Shown here piece after piece: positions 8,214 through 17,256 of a stretch of 48,831 nucleotides of DNA (position 1 is the stretch's first letter; every line of letters begins with the position of its first letter). The DNA is taken from contig NZ_JAHLOQ010000024.1 in NCBI RefSeq assembly GCF_018917435.1, positions 1 through 48,831 on the forward strand, read 5' to 3'. This DNA comes from Intestinibacter bartlettii. GTDB taxonomy: Bacteria; Bacillota; Clostridia; Peptostreptococcales; Peptostreptococcaceae. The translations under genes were made by a program, and so were the position numbers. The notes under the pieces are model-generated. The model was not told where the DNA came from. It did not search any database and saw only the letters and a list, made by a program, of their open reading frames with translations.

Positions 8214-8310
8214 GAATAAATTTTATATACTAATTAAACGTAATATATAAAACAAGAAAAGCTCAGATAATTAAAGTATAAATATTGGTATAAGTTTAAT
8301 CGGAGGGAAT

Positions 8311-8937
8311 ATGAAAGAGAATTTAAGAAAAGATCTTAAAATGTATTTAATAACAGATTCAGATATATTAAAAGGTCGCGATTTTTATAAATGTATAGAA
8401 GAAGGCCTAAAAGGTGGAGTTACTATGCTTCAACTTCGTGAAAAAAATGCAGATGGTGGCGAATTTTTAGAAAAAGCTCTTAAATTAAGAGAGCTTACTA
8501 AAAAATACGGAGTTAAATTTATAATAGACGATAGAATCGATATAGCCCTTTTATGTGACGCTGATGGGGTTCATGTGGGTCAAAGTGATATAGATGCTAA
8601 AAGTGCTAGAAAATTAATAGGACCAGATAAAATTTTAGGTGTTTCTGCAAGAACTGTAGAAGAAGCACAAAAGGCAAAAGAAGATGGAGCTGACTATTTA
8701 GGAATAGGGGCGATGTTCTCTACAAGTACGAAGTTAGATGCAAAAAGTGTTTCTTTTGAAACATTAAAAGAAATAAAAGATAACGTAGATATTCCATTTG
8801 TATTAATCGGTGGAATTAATTTAGGCAATGTGGGTGAGTTAAAAAGATTTAATCCAGATGGATATGCAATAATATCTGCTATATTAAAAGAGAAAGATAT
8901 ATGTGCAGAAGTCAAAAAATGGATTGATGTAATTTAA
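8311..8937 (+). CDS. thiE: thiamine-phosphate synthase
   Basis: 208 residues, usual size. ThiE couples HMP-PP with thiazole phosphate to form thiamine phosphate. The TIM barrel motifs are present: QLREKN, IIDDRIDIALLCDADGVHVG, GIGAMFSTSTK and the phosphate-binding loops VLIGGINLGNV and AIISAI. GGAGGG precedes the ATG. A gap of 97 bases separates it from thiT, with no terminator visible, so it is probably still on the riboswitch-controlled transcript, which ends at the strong terminator at 8941. Confidence 0.96.
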   Translation: MKENLRKDLKMYLITDSDILKGRDFYKCIEEGLKGGVTMLQLREKNADGGEFLEKALKLRELTKKYGVKFIIDDRIDIALLCDADGVHVGQSDIDAKSARKLIGPDKILGVSARTVEEAQKAKEDGADYLGIGAMFSTSTKLDAKSVSFETLKEIKDNVDIPFVLIGGINLGNVGELKRFNPDGYAIISAILKEKDICAEVKKWIDVI

Positions 8938-8940
8938 TAA

Positions 8941-8979
8941 AAAAGAGGTTGTTGCAAATAATTGTAACAACCTCTTTTT
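8941..8979 (+). terminator. terminator of the thiamine operon
   Basis: AAAAGAGGTTGTT and AACAACCTCTTTTT form a long stem with a T-run. The 260 bases after it to the next gene are AT-rich and show no further gene or clear structure. Confidence 0.92.
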
Positions 8980-9239
8980 GTAATGAAATGTATCATATAT
9001 AGTAATATAAATAGAATATTTATGATTTTAAATAATTAATAATAATTTTTATACAAAATTTTAACTTTGAATAAAAACTTGTATATATATGATAAAAAAT
9101 TTGTAAATTTATCTAAATTAAAGAGGAATTTTTATATGTAATGTAGTATTTATAATATATATAGAAGAGTATTTAGATGACATTAAAAGTTTCTATTTCA
9201 TAAAATATAGAAGAATAACTTTTAAAAGGAGGGTTTTGT

Positions 9240-9950
9240 ATGAGTTCAAATGAGTATAATAACCTTTTAAATAAATACATTAAATTATTATTTGAAAAAA
9301 ATAAATTGATAATAAGGGATGCTCCTTATATAGAATCAAAATATTTATTTCATTTTGGGGACTTAATGGTGAAAGAACTAGAGCATAATAAAAATATAAA
9401 AGAGTTGCGAATAAAACAAAATATATATGAAAATTACTTTGGTTTGAAAAGGGAAAAAGAAATAAGAAATATACAAAGAGAAATAGATAGACAAACTGAG
9501 CTTTTGTCTAAAAAAATTTGTGAATTAGAGAAAAAATGTGAAACATCAAAAGAGATTCTAAGTCTTAAACAAAGAAATAAGGATAAAAGTGACTTAGTTG
9601 ATTTACTATTTTTTGATGTTATTTCTGTTATGCATCCATCTATATACAATCTAAAAAGTGATGTTCTTTGGGAAAGAGCAAAAAAGGCTTATCAAAATTA
9701 TGACGATGCTACTTTGGCATTGCTTAAAAATATAAAAATCAATAGAATGAAAAATTTTAATATAGTAGATTTAAAAAATGAAATATTTTTATTAGAAAAT
9801 GAAATTGTATGCATGAAAAGACGCTATCCATACTACTTAGAGAGCAATCTTTCTAGTGATGAGTGGATAAATTCATACAATAAAGAGATAAATGGGAGAA
9901 TAAAAAAATTAGAAGTTGAAGAAAAACATATATTTGAGAAACTTGTATAA
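9240..9950 (+). CDS. coiled-coil protein of unknown function
   Basis: I do not recognise this 236-residue protein. It is charged, with no signal peptide or membrane segment, so likely cytosolic. Residues about 60-120 (from REKEIRNIQREIDRQ through ICELEKKCETS) and about 175-235 have heptad-like spacing and probably form two coiled coils separated by a more hydrophobic segment around LLFFDVISVMHPSIYNL. The start ATG has AGGAGGG nearby. It stands alone between two terminators. A link to septation, DNA or chaperone functions cannot be supported from what is visible. Confidence 0.75.
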   Translation: MSSNEYNNLLNKYIKLLFEKNKLIIRDAPYIESKYLFHFGDLMVKELEHNKNIKELRIKQNIYENYFGLKREKEIRNIQREIDRQTELLSKKICELEKKCETSKEILSLKQRNKDKSDLVDLLFFDVISVMHPSIYNLKSDVLWERAKKAYQNYDDATLALLKNIKINRMKNFNIVDLKNEIFLLENEIVCMKRRYPYYLESNLSSDEWINSYNKEINGRIKKLEVEEKHIFEKLV

Positions 9951-9991
9951 GATTAGAATGAATTTTATGAAAACGTTTGTAAAATTAAATT

Positions 9992-10031
9992 AAAAAGAGC
10001 CAAATCTAAATTCTAGAATTTGGCTCTTTTT
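9992..10031. terminator. bidirectional terminator between convergent genes
   Basis: AAAAAGAGCCAAAT and ATTTGGCTCTTTTT form a long stem with A- and T-runs on the two sides, serving the coiled-coil gene (+) and the membrane protein gene (-). Confidence 0.9.
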
Positions 10032-10053
10032 GAGGTAAAGATTGTTTATATTA

Positions 10054-10539
10054 TTATTTTCTATATGCAACTTTGATTATGCATAGGTATCCTGCTATAC
10101 CACCACATATTGCACAGATTGTTCCTTTGAATATCATCATTTGCATAACTGTAAGTGGAGCTATATTAAATAAGAATACTATTATTGATGATAATATTAT
10201 TGTTAATATAGCTGTAACAAGTCCTAATACTATAGAGAACACAAATAAGTGATTTGGAAGATATCTTTCTAATTTGTGAACTCCCTCTTGAGATGCGAAT
10301 TTACCTTTTTCTAAGTCTTTTACAGTTAAAGGCATAACTATAAGAGCTAAAAGGAATCCTAATAAAAATGTAGTAAATGTAAGGTCTTTTATTATATCTC
10401 CGCTATAAAATAGTGCATCTGGAGTAGATTTCTCCATAAAATAGAATATTGTAGCATTGATTAAACCATTTATAATACCATATCCAATTATGCATTTTGA
10501 TAAAAGATAACTTTTTAAATTATTTTCAGTATTTGACAT
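10054..10539 (-). CDS. four-helix membrane protein, unknown
   Basis: 161 residues with four hydrophobic segments, at about 15-35, 52-72, 98-122 and 130-155 (for example TTFLLGFLLALIVMPL and FSIVLGLVTAILTIILSSI). A short charged loop (KDLEKGKFASQEGVHKLERY) lies between segments 2 and 3. There is no signal peptide and no catalytic motif I can name. AAAGGAG precedes the ATG on the reverse strand. It is monocistronic, convergent with the coiled-coil gene and divergent from the MerR-type promoter at 10627. Confidence 0.75.
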   Translation of the reverse strand: MSNTENNLKSYLLSKCIIGYGIINGLINATIFYFMEKSTPDALFYSGDIIKDLTFTTFLLGFLLALIVMPLTVKDLEKGKFASQEGVHKLERYLPNHLFVFSIVLGLVTAILTIILSSIIVFLFNIAPLTVMQMMIFKGTICAICGGIAGYLCIIKVAYRK

Positions 10540-10626
10540 GACTTTCTCCTTTAATTTTCTTTTTTTTTATTTTTCCTAATTTACAAAATAATATTACTTT
10601 GAAATAAAATATTTATAAATATTTAT

Positions 10627-10657
10627 TTGACATGGAGTTAACTCTAAGTAGTATGAT
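10627..10657 (+). promoter_or_regulatory. MerR-type promoter with 19-base spacer
   Basis: TTGACA (10627-10632) and TATGAT (10652-10657) are separated by 19 bases instead of 17, and the spacer holds the palindrome GAGTTAACTC. This is the textbook arrangement for activation by a MerR-family regulator, which untwists the overlong spacer. No MerR gene is found in this window. Confidence 0.8.
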
Positions 10658-10839
10658 AGTGTTATGTAAAAATACATATTATGGATCCTAATAATAAATA
10701 TTTTTATATAAAATCTTAAAGTTAATTCCGAGCATAAATGTCATTATAGCATAGGAAAACGAACCCACAATCCTTGAAAATACTGGATGGGGACACTTTC
10801 TAAATTAGGCATAAATATCTAAAAAAGGGGAGATAAATT
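10658..10839 (+). other. 182-base leader without gene
   Basis: No ORF with a ribosome binding site is present between the MerR-type promoter and the decarboxylase-like gene. A small GC-richer patch at about 10757-10797 has CCCACAATCC and GGATGGGG as imperfect inverted arms. I could not match it to a known riboswitch. Confidence 0.35.
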
Positions 10840-11604
10840 ATGACAATATCAAATTTTGCAAAAAAATATAATGAAAAAATGTTTCCAAATCACGAATCAA
10901 AATTATTAAAAACAGATCCTGAGTTTGTAGAGCTATTTGATAACTTTACTTTTGATGAAGTAACTAATCAAAATGATTTAGATGGACATACTAAATTTAT
11001 GGCAGTTTTAGCAACTCTTATAGGATGCCAAGGCATAGATGAATACAAATTAATGTTAGAGGCAGCTTATAACTTTGAAGTAACACCAATAGAAATGAAA
11101 GAAATTGTATATCAGTCTGTGGCGTATTTAGGAATAGGTAGAGTGCGTCCATTTTTAGATGCAACAAATTATTTTCTAACACAAAAAGGAATAAAATTAC
11201 CACTAGAAGGTCAATCTACAACAAATAAGGATAATCGAGTTGAAAAGGGAAATGAAGTACAAGTTAAAATATTCGGTGAAGGTATGAAAGGTTTCCAAAA
11301 TAGCGGTGATGAAGATACACGTCATATAAATTACTGGCTAGCTGGCAATTGTTTTGGCGATTATTATACACGTACAGGGCTTAACTATAAACAAAGAGAG
11401 ATGATAACAGTATGCTTTTTACTTGCTCAAGGAGGATGCGAAACACAGCTTAAATCACATATATTAGGAAACTTCAACGTAGGAAATGATAAAGAGTTTT
11501 TAATAAAAGTAGTATCACAATGTATGCCTTTTATAGGATATCCTAGAACTTTAAATGCTATAAATTGTATAAAAGAAGTTGCAAGTAAATTTAAAACAGT
11601 ATAA
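10840..11604 (+). CDS. carboxymuconolactone decarboxylase family protein (double CMD domain)
   Basis: 254 residues with two CMD/AhpD-like all-helical repeats, about 20-110 and 150-245. The first has KFMAVLATLIGCQGIDEYKL and EIVYQSVAYLGIGRVRPFL; the second has REMITVCFLLAQGGCETQLKSH and ISQCMPFIGYPRTLNAI-like elements. The AhpD CxxC redox pair is not present, so a peroxidase role is unlikely by that route. Members without it have varied or unknown substrates. It has a GGGGAG ribosome binding site and is followed after 35 bases by a flavodoxin. Together with the MerR-type promoter this suggests a stress or electrophile response pair. Confidence 0.85.
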   Translation: MTISNFAKKYNEKMFPNHESKLLKTDPEFVELFDNFTFDEVTNQNDLDGHTKFMAVLATLIGCQGIDEYKLMLEAAYNFEVTPIEMKEIVYQSVAYLGIGRVRPFLDATNYFLTQKGIKLPLEGQSTTNKDNRVEKGNEVQVKIFGEGMKGFQNSGDEDTRHINYWLAGNCFGDYYTRTGLNYKQREMITVCFLLAQGGCETQLKSHILGNFNVGNDKEFLIKVVSQCMPFIGYPRTLNAINCIKEVASKFKTV

Positions 11605-11639
11605 AGTTAAATTATAAACAAACAAGGGGGCAAACTAAT

Positions 11640-12161
11640 ATGGCAAATATATTAACTGTATACTATTCTAAAAAAGGAGAAAACTATTTTGGTGGAAAAA
11701 TCAAAAGTATATCAAAAGGAAATACTGAGATAGTAGCTGAAATGGTTCAAAAAGCAGTTGGCGGGGATATTTTTGAAGTAGATAGAGAAATACCATATCC
11801 AGATAATTATAATGAATGTGTAAAAGAAGCTAAAAAAGAGATTACTAATAATGAAAGACCAAAATTAAAATCATATCTAGATAATTTAGATAAATACGAT
11901 ACAATTTTTGTGGGATATCCAAGCTGGTGTGGAACTATGCCTATGGTTTTATTTACTTTCTTAGAACATTATGATTTAAAAGATAAAAAGATAATTCCTT
12001 TCTGTACGAATGAAGGTAGTGGTATGGGAAATAGTGAAGTTGACCTTAAAAAAATATGCACAGGAGCAGATGTATTAGATGGATTATCAATTAATGGATC
12101 TAAAGCAGCAGAATCTGAAGAAAAAGTAAGTGCATGGGCAAAAGAAAAAGTTTCACTATAA
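11640..12161 (+). CDS. flavodoxin
   Basis: 173 residues. The N-terminus ILTVYYSKKGENY leads to a longer FMN loop (ISKGNTEIVAEMV) as in the flavodoxin_4 group; the strand VGYPSWCGTMPMVLFTFLE and the later PFCTNEGSGMGNSE are the other two FMN-contact regions. No signal peptide. It follows the CMD-family gene by 35 bases and has AAGGGGG before the ATG, so both are probably expressed together from the MerR-type promoter. Such pairs occur in anaerobes responding to reactive aldehydes or quinones; that link is inference. Confidence 0.88.
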   Translation: MANILTVYYSKKGENYFGGKIKSISKGNTEIVAEMVQKAVGGDIFEVDREIPYPDNYNECVKEAKKEITNNERPKLKSYLDNLDKYDTIFVGYPSWCGTMPMVLFTFLEHYDLKDKKIIPFCTNEGSGMGNSEVDLKKICTGADVLDGLSINGSKAAESEEKVSAWAKEKVSL

Positions 12162-12311
12162 TATTAAAACTACAAAATTCATCATTTCGTAATAAATTTT
12201 TATGAAATTGTTAAATTTATTTAAATCTGAGTACACAATTTTTCTGTATTATACTTTTAAGAGATATGTTAATATAATATATAAAGACTGAGTTAATATG
12301 GAGGGAAAGAT

Positions 12312-12458
12312 ATGACTATAGATTTATTATTTAAAATAGCGCTTTTAATCGTCGCAATCGGCGTTGGAATAAAATTATTAAAATTTGTATCAGGAGTAGT
12401 ATTTAAACTGGCTTTAGTAATGGTAGTCGTACTATTTTTTGTTCAATTAATAAGATAA
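12312..12458 (+). CDS. 48-residue membrane protein
   Basis: A small ORF with an excellent GGAGGG ribosome binding site six bases upstream. The product starts MTIDLLFKIALLIVAIG and consists of two hydrophobic stretches (about 4-20 and 27-46) with lysines at 21, 24 and 32 between them, ending VQLIR. It ends directly at a strong terminator, which supports a real transcript. I do not know a function; small hydrophobic proteins of this type include stress-related and toxin peptides. Confidence 0.7.
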   Translation: MTIDLLFKIALLIVAIGVGIKLLKFVSGVVFKLALVMVVVLFFVQLIR

Positions 12459-12502
12459 AAAGAAAAAAATAAAGGGATTAATTTTCCCTTTATTTTTTCT
12501 TT
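12458..12502. terminator. bidirectional terminator
   Basis: AAAGAAAAAAATAAAGGGA and its near-perfect complement TTCCCTTTATTTTTTCTTT flank a TTAATT loop. The 3' arm overlaps the end of the convergent 75-residue gene. Confidence 0.9.
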
Positions 12503-12717
12503 AAATCAATATAAGCATCAATTTGTGGGATAAATACCATATTATCTTTTATATGGGTATTTCCAAATTCTTTTAACTCACTTCCAGCTTCATCTTTAGT
12601 TATTTTATATCTGACCATATTGTCGTCTTTAACTTCACCGTGAAAATACATTCCTTCATATTGTTTAAATCTAAAATTGTATTTATCTCTTGTCAATTTA
12701 ATTTTTATATCATTCAT
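12490..12717 (-). CDS. 75-residue hypothetical protein
   Basis: A small, charged, soluble protein starting MNDIKIKLTRDKYNFRFK and ending in DLKKK. The alternating hydrophobic/polar pattern suggests mostly beta strands. No domain is recognised. AGGTGAA lies before the ATG on the reverse strand at fair spacing. It is convergent with the 48-residue membrane protein and shares its terminator. The coding statistics resemble neighbours, and it is not overlapped by a better frame. Confidence 0.6.
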   Translation of the reverse strand: MNDIKIKLTRDKYNFRFKQYEGMYFHGEVKDDNMVRYKITKDEAGSELKEFGNTHIKDNMVFIPQIDAYIDLKKK

Positions 12718-12829
12718 ATATTCACCTACAATCTTTTTTTTAATTCTAACATAAATTTTATTTTAATTCTACAATGTATTATAATATATAGTAAAAAGTG
12801 GAACTAAAAATATATAGATGGAGGAATAC

Positions 12830-13948
12830 ATGAAAAAATTTAGAATAACAGCATATATACTTTTTATAGTTTCTATTATTATAAAGTTTATATCGTCCAA
12901 ATACAGTTATATAGTAGAAAAGTATTATTCTAAAAATATAGATGTATATATAGTAAAGTTTTTAAGTAAGATAAATTCCACATTTGGATTTTCTTATTTT
13001 GAAATACTTATATATATATTTGTAATTTTGATAGTGTTATCTATTATATACATAATATACAGAGCATTTAAAGGTCGAAAATATCTTTTGAGTAGCTTAA
13101 AAAATATACTTTTAAATTATTTAGCATTTATATGTTTTATATATTTTTTATTTATAATTCTATGGGGCATAAACTATAATAGAATAGGATTAAGTCAAAG
13201 TATTAAAAATGAATATGAAATAACTACAAATAAAGATGTATCAAATATAGAGTTTGATGAAGATGATTTAGCAGATTTATATAAATATTTAATACAAAAA
13301 TGCAATGAAAATAGAAAAATAGTAAATACTTCTAATAGTGAGTTAGAAAATGATAATAAAAGTATAAAAGAAATGATTTCTAAACTAGAAAATGCATATG
13401 ATAATGTAGAGCTTTTGAATTTAAACAAACTTGGAAGTTATTCAAAGGCAAAAGTTATATTAAACTCAAAGTTACTTTCATATACAAGTATAACAGGTAT
13501 ATATTCGCCTTTTACAGGAGAGGCCAACATAAATATCAATCAACCAACAACTAGTATACCTTTTACAATACTTCACGAAATGGCACATCAAAGAGGATAT
13601 GCAAATGAAAGTGAAGCTAATTTTTTAGCCTATATATCATGTATAAATAATGAAGATTCTTATGTGAATTATTCTGGATATTTTATGGCATTAAAATATA
13701 CTGCATCAGCTCTAAGCAAAGTGGATTATGAAAGATTTAAAGATATGACACAAGAGATAGATAAAGATGTATTAAAAGACTTAAATGACTATTCATCATT
13801 TTGGGAAAAATACGAGGGAAAAGCAAATAAAGTATCAGAAAATATGAATAATGTTTATTTAAAATCAAATAGAGTAAAAGAAGGAACCCAAAGCTATGGA
13901 AAAGTAGTAGATTTATTACTTTTATATTATTATTTATATGAAAAATAA
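12830..13948 (+). CDS. DUF3810-type membrane zinc metalloprotease
   Basis: 372 residues from the ATG at 12830; the in-frame ATG at 12818 is part of the GGAGGA ribosome binding site and so is not the start. Three membrane segments lie near residues 8-25, 60-82 and 100-122, with a large extracytoplasmic domain after them. That domain contains LHEMAHQRGYANESEANF: HExxH plus a downstream Glu, the zinc site of gluzincin peptidases. The pattern matches DUF3810 proteins, whose substrates are unknown. A role in the cell envelope is likely from the topology. It is a single gene; the next gene has its own ribosome binding site 121 bases on. Confidence 0.8.
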   Translation: MKKFRITAYILFIVSIIIKFISSKYSYIVEKYYSKNIDVYIVKFLSKINSTFGFSYFEILIYIFVILIVLSIIYIIYRAFKGRKYLLSSLKNILLNYLAFICFIYFLFIILWGINYNRIGLSQSIKNEYEITTNKDVSNIEFDEDDLADLYKYLIQKCNENRKIVNTSNSELENDNKSIKEMISKLENAYDNVELLNLNKLGSYSKAKVILNSKLLSYTSITGIYSPFTGEANININQPTTSIPFTILHEMAHQRGYANESEANFLAYISCINNEDSYVNYSGYFMALKYTASALSKVDYERFKDMTQEIDKDVLKDLNDYSSFWEKYEGKANKVSENMNNVYLKSNRVKEGTQSYGKVVDLLLLYYYLYEK

Positions 13949-14069
13949 TTACATTTTTATTAAATTTTAAGCTTTCGAATTAAATTTGAGATATTTTGAT
14001 ATATAATGATTTATAGTATTAGTATAGGAATAGTTTAATATAATAGAAGTAAAAAAATAGGAGAATGAA

Positions 14070-15950
14070 ATGAAAATGAGTAAGTTTTCAATAAAGAAAA
14101 AGAGTAAAGAGGTGCCTACAGAAGCTGTATTAGCTTATAGTAAAGCTAATATGCTAGATAAATTAGGTAAAAAAGATCAAGCTATACAATCTTACATAGT
14201 TGCAGGAAATCAAAATCATGTAAAAGCACAGTATAGATTAGGGGAACTTTATTTAGAAAAAAAACAATATGTTGAAGCAGAAAAGTGGTTTTCTCTATCA
14301 TATAAAAATGGAAAAGAAGACTCAGCATTTGACTTAGGAAATATGTACTACAATATAGAGGGATATGAATATGCTCTTTATTGGTATGAAAAGCAGGCTT
14401 TAAATGGAGATTTAAGATGTCAAAATAACTTAGGTGTTGTACATTTTAAATTGAGAGATTTCCACAATGCAGAAAAATGGTTAAAAACTGCTGCACATGG
14501 AAATAGTGGAGTAGCATGTTTTAATTTAGGTAATTTATATATAGCATTAGAAAGAGAAGAGGATGCTATAGAATACTACAAAAAAGGTCATATTTTGGGA
14601 AATGACGAATGTAAATTTAATTTAGCTATCATATATATGAAAAATAATATGGAAAAAGAAGCTGTAAGTTTATATAAACAACTTTATAAAAGTGGATATG
14701 AAAAAGGATGTTATAACTTAGGGCTTTATATGGAGATAAACGGAAATTTTGATGAAGCTGAAAGATATTATAAAAAAAGTGCAGACAAAAACCATGTGGA
14801 GTCTCAATATAGATTAGCACACTTATATGATGAGAAAGAATTCAATGAAGATGCCATTGATTATTATGTAAAAGCTATAGATTCAAACCATAGCATGGCA
14901 AAATTGAGACTTGGAAATTTATATAATAGACAAAACACAATAGAAAGTGCCAAGCTTTATTATGACCTAGCTTGTAATGATGCTATAGTTGAAGCAAAGA
15001 ATAATTTTGCAGGCCTTTATTTTGAAGAAAAAAACTATGAAAAAGCTATAAAATACTATCAAGAAGCAATAATAGATGGATGTAAAGTGGCTATAGAAAA
15101 TTTAGGTGATTTATACTGTCAAACACAAAATTATCAACAAGCTATATCTTATTATCTAAGAAATTCATCTGCTGTAACTTGTCAAAAGAAATTAGCAGAT
15201 ATATATATGAAGGCAGAAAATACAGATGAAGCTATATTGTGGTACAAAAAAGCATCGGAAAATAATGATATAGAGTCTAGCTATAAATTAGGGCTTATAT
15301 ACGAGGATTTAGATAAATTAGAAGAAGCTAAAAAGTATTACTTATTATCAACAAAAGAAAACCACCTAAATGCTAAATTACATCTAGGAAGAATTTATTA
15401 TAATGAAGGAAATTATGAAGAAGCAAAAAAAATGTTAGATGTATGTGCAAATGAAAATAATGCATATGCGCAACATATGGTAGGCTTAATTTTTGAAAAC
15501 TATTATAACGATCATACAAATGCTAAGTATTGGTATGAAAAATCAAAAAATCAAGGTCTAGTAGAATCTATATTTAATTTAGGTCAAATAAGTCTTAAAT
15601 TAGATGATGATGAAATGGCGAAAAAATACTTTAAACAAGGTGTAGAATTAGGAAATAAAGACTCTGAATATATGCTTGCAGGGCTTTACCTTAAAAAAGG
15701 TAGAACAATGTATAAAAACTTAGCAGATGAAGGTTTATTTAACAGCAAAGATATATATGATGGAATTCCTGAGTTTAAATTAAATACAGAAAGCTTTTTA
15801 ATACCTCCTTTTAAAGAAATTGAAGAAGTTAAAAATGAGGAAGAAGAGTATATTCCAAATTATATACTAGAAATAGATGAAGATTTAAGCAAAATGTATG
15901 AAAAAAGAATAGATAAAATGCTAGTTGAAACTAGATTTGGATATAAATAG
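14070..15950 (+). CDS. large Sel1/TPR-repeat protein
   Basis: 626 residues, built of about fifteen helix-turn-helix repeats of 36 residues from residue 20 to 555. Repeats read like YRLGELYLEKKQYVEAEKWF or CFNLGNLYIALEREEDAIEY, with LG, A/Y and W/Y positions conserved, matching the Sel1/TPR class. The last about 70 residues are non-repeating, acidic then basic. There is no signal peptide, so it is a cytosolic scaffold for protein-protein contacts. AGGAG lies 6 bases before the ATG. It has no operon partner and ends at a bidirectional terminator, so the binding partner is unknown. Confidence 0.88.
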   Translation: MKMSKFSIKKKSKEVPTEAVLAYSKANMLDKLGKKDQAIQSYIVAGNQNHVKAQYRLGELYLEKKQYVEAEKWFSLSYKNGKEDSAFDLGNMYYNIEGYEYALYWYEKQALNGDLRCQNNLGVVHFKLRDFHNAEKWLKTAAHGNSGVACFNLGNLYIALEREEDAIEYYKKGHILGNDECKFNLAIIYMKNNMEKEAVSLYKQLYKSGYEKGCYNLGLYMEINGNFDEAERYYKKSADKNHVESQYRLAHLYDEKEFNEDAIDYYVKAIDSNHSMAKLRLGNLYNRQNTIESAKLYYDLACNDAIVEAKNNFAGLYFEEKNYEKAIKYYQEAIIDGCKVAIENLGDLYCQTQNYQQAISYYLRNSSAVTCQKKLADIYMKAENTDEAILWYKKASENNDIESSYKLGLIYEDLDKLEEAKKYYLLSTKENHLNAKLHLGRIYYNEGNYEEAKKMLDVCANENNAYAQHMVGLIFENYYNDHTNAKYWYEKSKNQGLVESIFNLGQISLKLDDDEMAKKYFKQGVELGNKDSEYMLAGLYLKKGRTMYKNLADEGLFNSKDIYDGIPEFKLNTESFLIPPFKEIEEVKNEEEEYIPNYILEIDEDLSKMYEKRIDKMLVETRFGYK

Positions 15951-15970
15951 ATTTTAAAATTAATAAATTA

Positions 15971-15994
15971 AAAAGGAGCTTTATAGCTCCTTTT
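15971..15994. terminator. bidirectional terminator
   Basis: AAAAGGAGCT and AGCTCCTTTT with a TTAT loop lie between the convergent repeat-protein and corA genes. Confidence 0.9.
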
Positions 15995-16007
15995 AATATA
16001 TTTATAA

Positions 16008-16943
16008 TTACAATAATTTGTTTTTTGATAATAATATCGTAAGAATTAAGCATATTACAGTTGTAATTAAAAGTATAATCCAAAAACCATAGGGGTCATT
16101 TTCAAATGGAAGATTTATAACGTTCATTCCAAAGAAACCTGAAACAATTGTTGGAATAGAGAAAATAAATGTAACAACTGTTAAAAATTGCATTACGTTA
16201 TTTTGGTTATTATTTATAATTGCGCTAAATGCATCCATGATTCTACTTAAGATATCTCCGTATATAGTGGCCATCTCAACTGCCTGTTTGTTTTCGATTA
16301 TTACATCTTCAAGTAAATCTTCATCTTCTGGGTATTTTTTAATAGCAGAAGTTCTAAGCAGTTTTTGAAGTACAAGTTCGATTGACTTTAGTGATGTTGA
16401 AAAATAAATTAAAGATTTTTCTAATTCCAAAAGTTGTAGAAGTTCTTTATTTTTCATAGAATTGTGAATTTCACGTTCTATTTCTATAGTTAACTTGTTT
16501 ATTCTTCTTAGGTATAACAAATAATATGTGGCATTTTTGTATAATATTTGAAGAATAAAACGAGTCTTTTTAAATGTGAAAAACTCTTTAATATGTCCAA
16601 CTATAAAGTCATTTAAAAGTCTACTTTGTGCCGTACAAACAGTTAAAATACATTCATCCATTAAAATAATCCCTAAGGGAATAGTCGAATAATGCGCTGA
16701 AGATGAGTCACTTTCATCTATAGGTATATCTATAAGAATTAATGTATGATTGTCCTCAACTTCTATTCTTGAACGTTCTTCTTCGTCAAGGGCTGCATTT
16801 ATACTGTCTATATCTAAATCTAAAATATTAGATAATTCACCAATTTCTTCATTAGTAGGTTCAACTAAATTCACCCAACATCCATCTTCGTATGAATTTA
16901 GCTTTTCTAATTTGCCTTCGATAGTTTTATAATATCTTATCAC
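16008..16943 (-). CDS. corA: CorA-family divalent cation transporter
   Basis: 311 residues. The cytosolic alpha/beta domain (1-about 245) ends in a long helix that leads into two C-terminal membrane segments. The pore signature GMN is in SGFFGMNVINLP, followed by a loop (FENDPYGFW) where CorA usually has MPE-like residues, then the last helix and a Lys-rich tail. CorA channels carry Mg2+, sometimes Co2+ or Ni2+. The start is a GTG at 16943, with AAGGAAG upstream. The 310 bases before it hold a candidate structured leader. It is monocistronic. Confidence 0.93.
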   Translation of the reverse strand: MIRYYKTIEGKLEKLNSYEDGCWVNLVEPTNEEIGELSNILDLDIDSINAALDEEERSRIEVEDNHTLILIDIPIDESDSSSAHYSTIPLGIILMDECILTVCTAQSRLLNDFIVGHIKEFFTFKKTRFILQILYKNATYYLLYLRRINKLTIEIEREIHNSMKNKELLQLLELEKSLIYFSTSLKSIELVLQKLLRTSAIKKYPEDEDLLEDVIIENKQAVEMATIYGDILSRIMDAFSAIINNNQNNVMQFLTVVTFIFSIPTIVSGFFGMNVINLPFENDPYGFWIILLITTVICLILTILLSKNKLL

Positions 16944-16989
16944 GATAACACTTCCTTATTCAGTTATATATTTAGTGCACTTATATATC

Positions 16990-17121
16990 TATAAATGACT
17001 AAAATTTATAACAAAATAAGTAGTCATTTATAGGTAGACAAGTGAAAAATTAATTGACGATATACTCAAGGGACTAGCGTCCATTTTCATCACTCTCCTA
17101 TATTTTTATATTTTTCTACCT
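16990..17121 (-). promoter_or_regulatory. candidate structured 5' leader of corA
   Basis: Read on the minus strand, AGGTAGA (17115-17121) pairs with TCTACCT (17032-17038) and encloses smaller helices, including GGAC-GCTA-GTCC. Directly after it, 12-base arms (17021-17032 and 16990-17001, TAGTCATTTATA type) form a second strong hairpin close to the corA start. The rest of 16944-17256 holds no gene. It does not match the M-box consensus as I know it. Confidence 0.4.
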
Positions 17122-17256
17122 TAAAATAGGATAACCTGTTTAAGAAAATAAATCAAGTTAATTTTGCTATAAAGATTTCCTTATAATGTATAAAAAATCG
17201 TTTCACTTATACTTCTAATAACTTTGTATATTAAAGATTTTATAATAAAGATTTCT

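Noticed and set aside
12818-12829. Upstream ATG as start of the DUF3810-type gene
   Set aside because: It lies inside the GGAGGA ribosome binding site of the ATG at 12830 and lacks one of its own.
16944-17256. M-box (Mg2+) riboswitch before corA
   Set aside because: The conserved M-box core sequences are not visible, although a different fold is possible.
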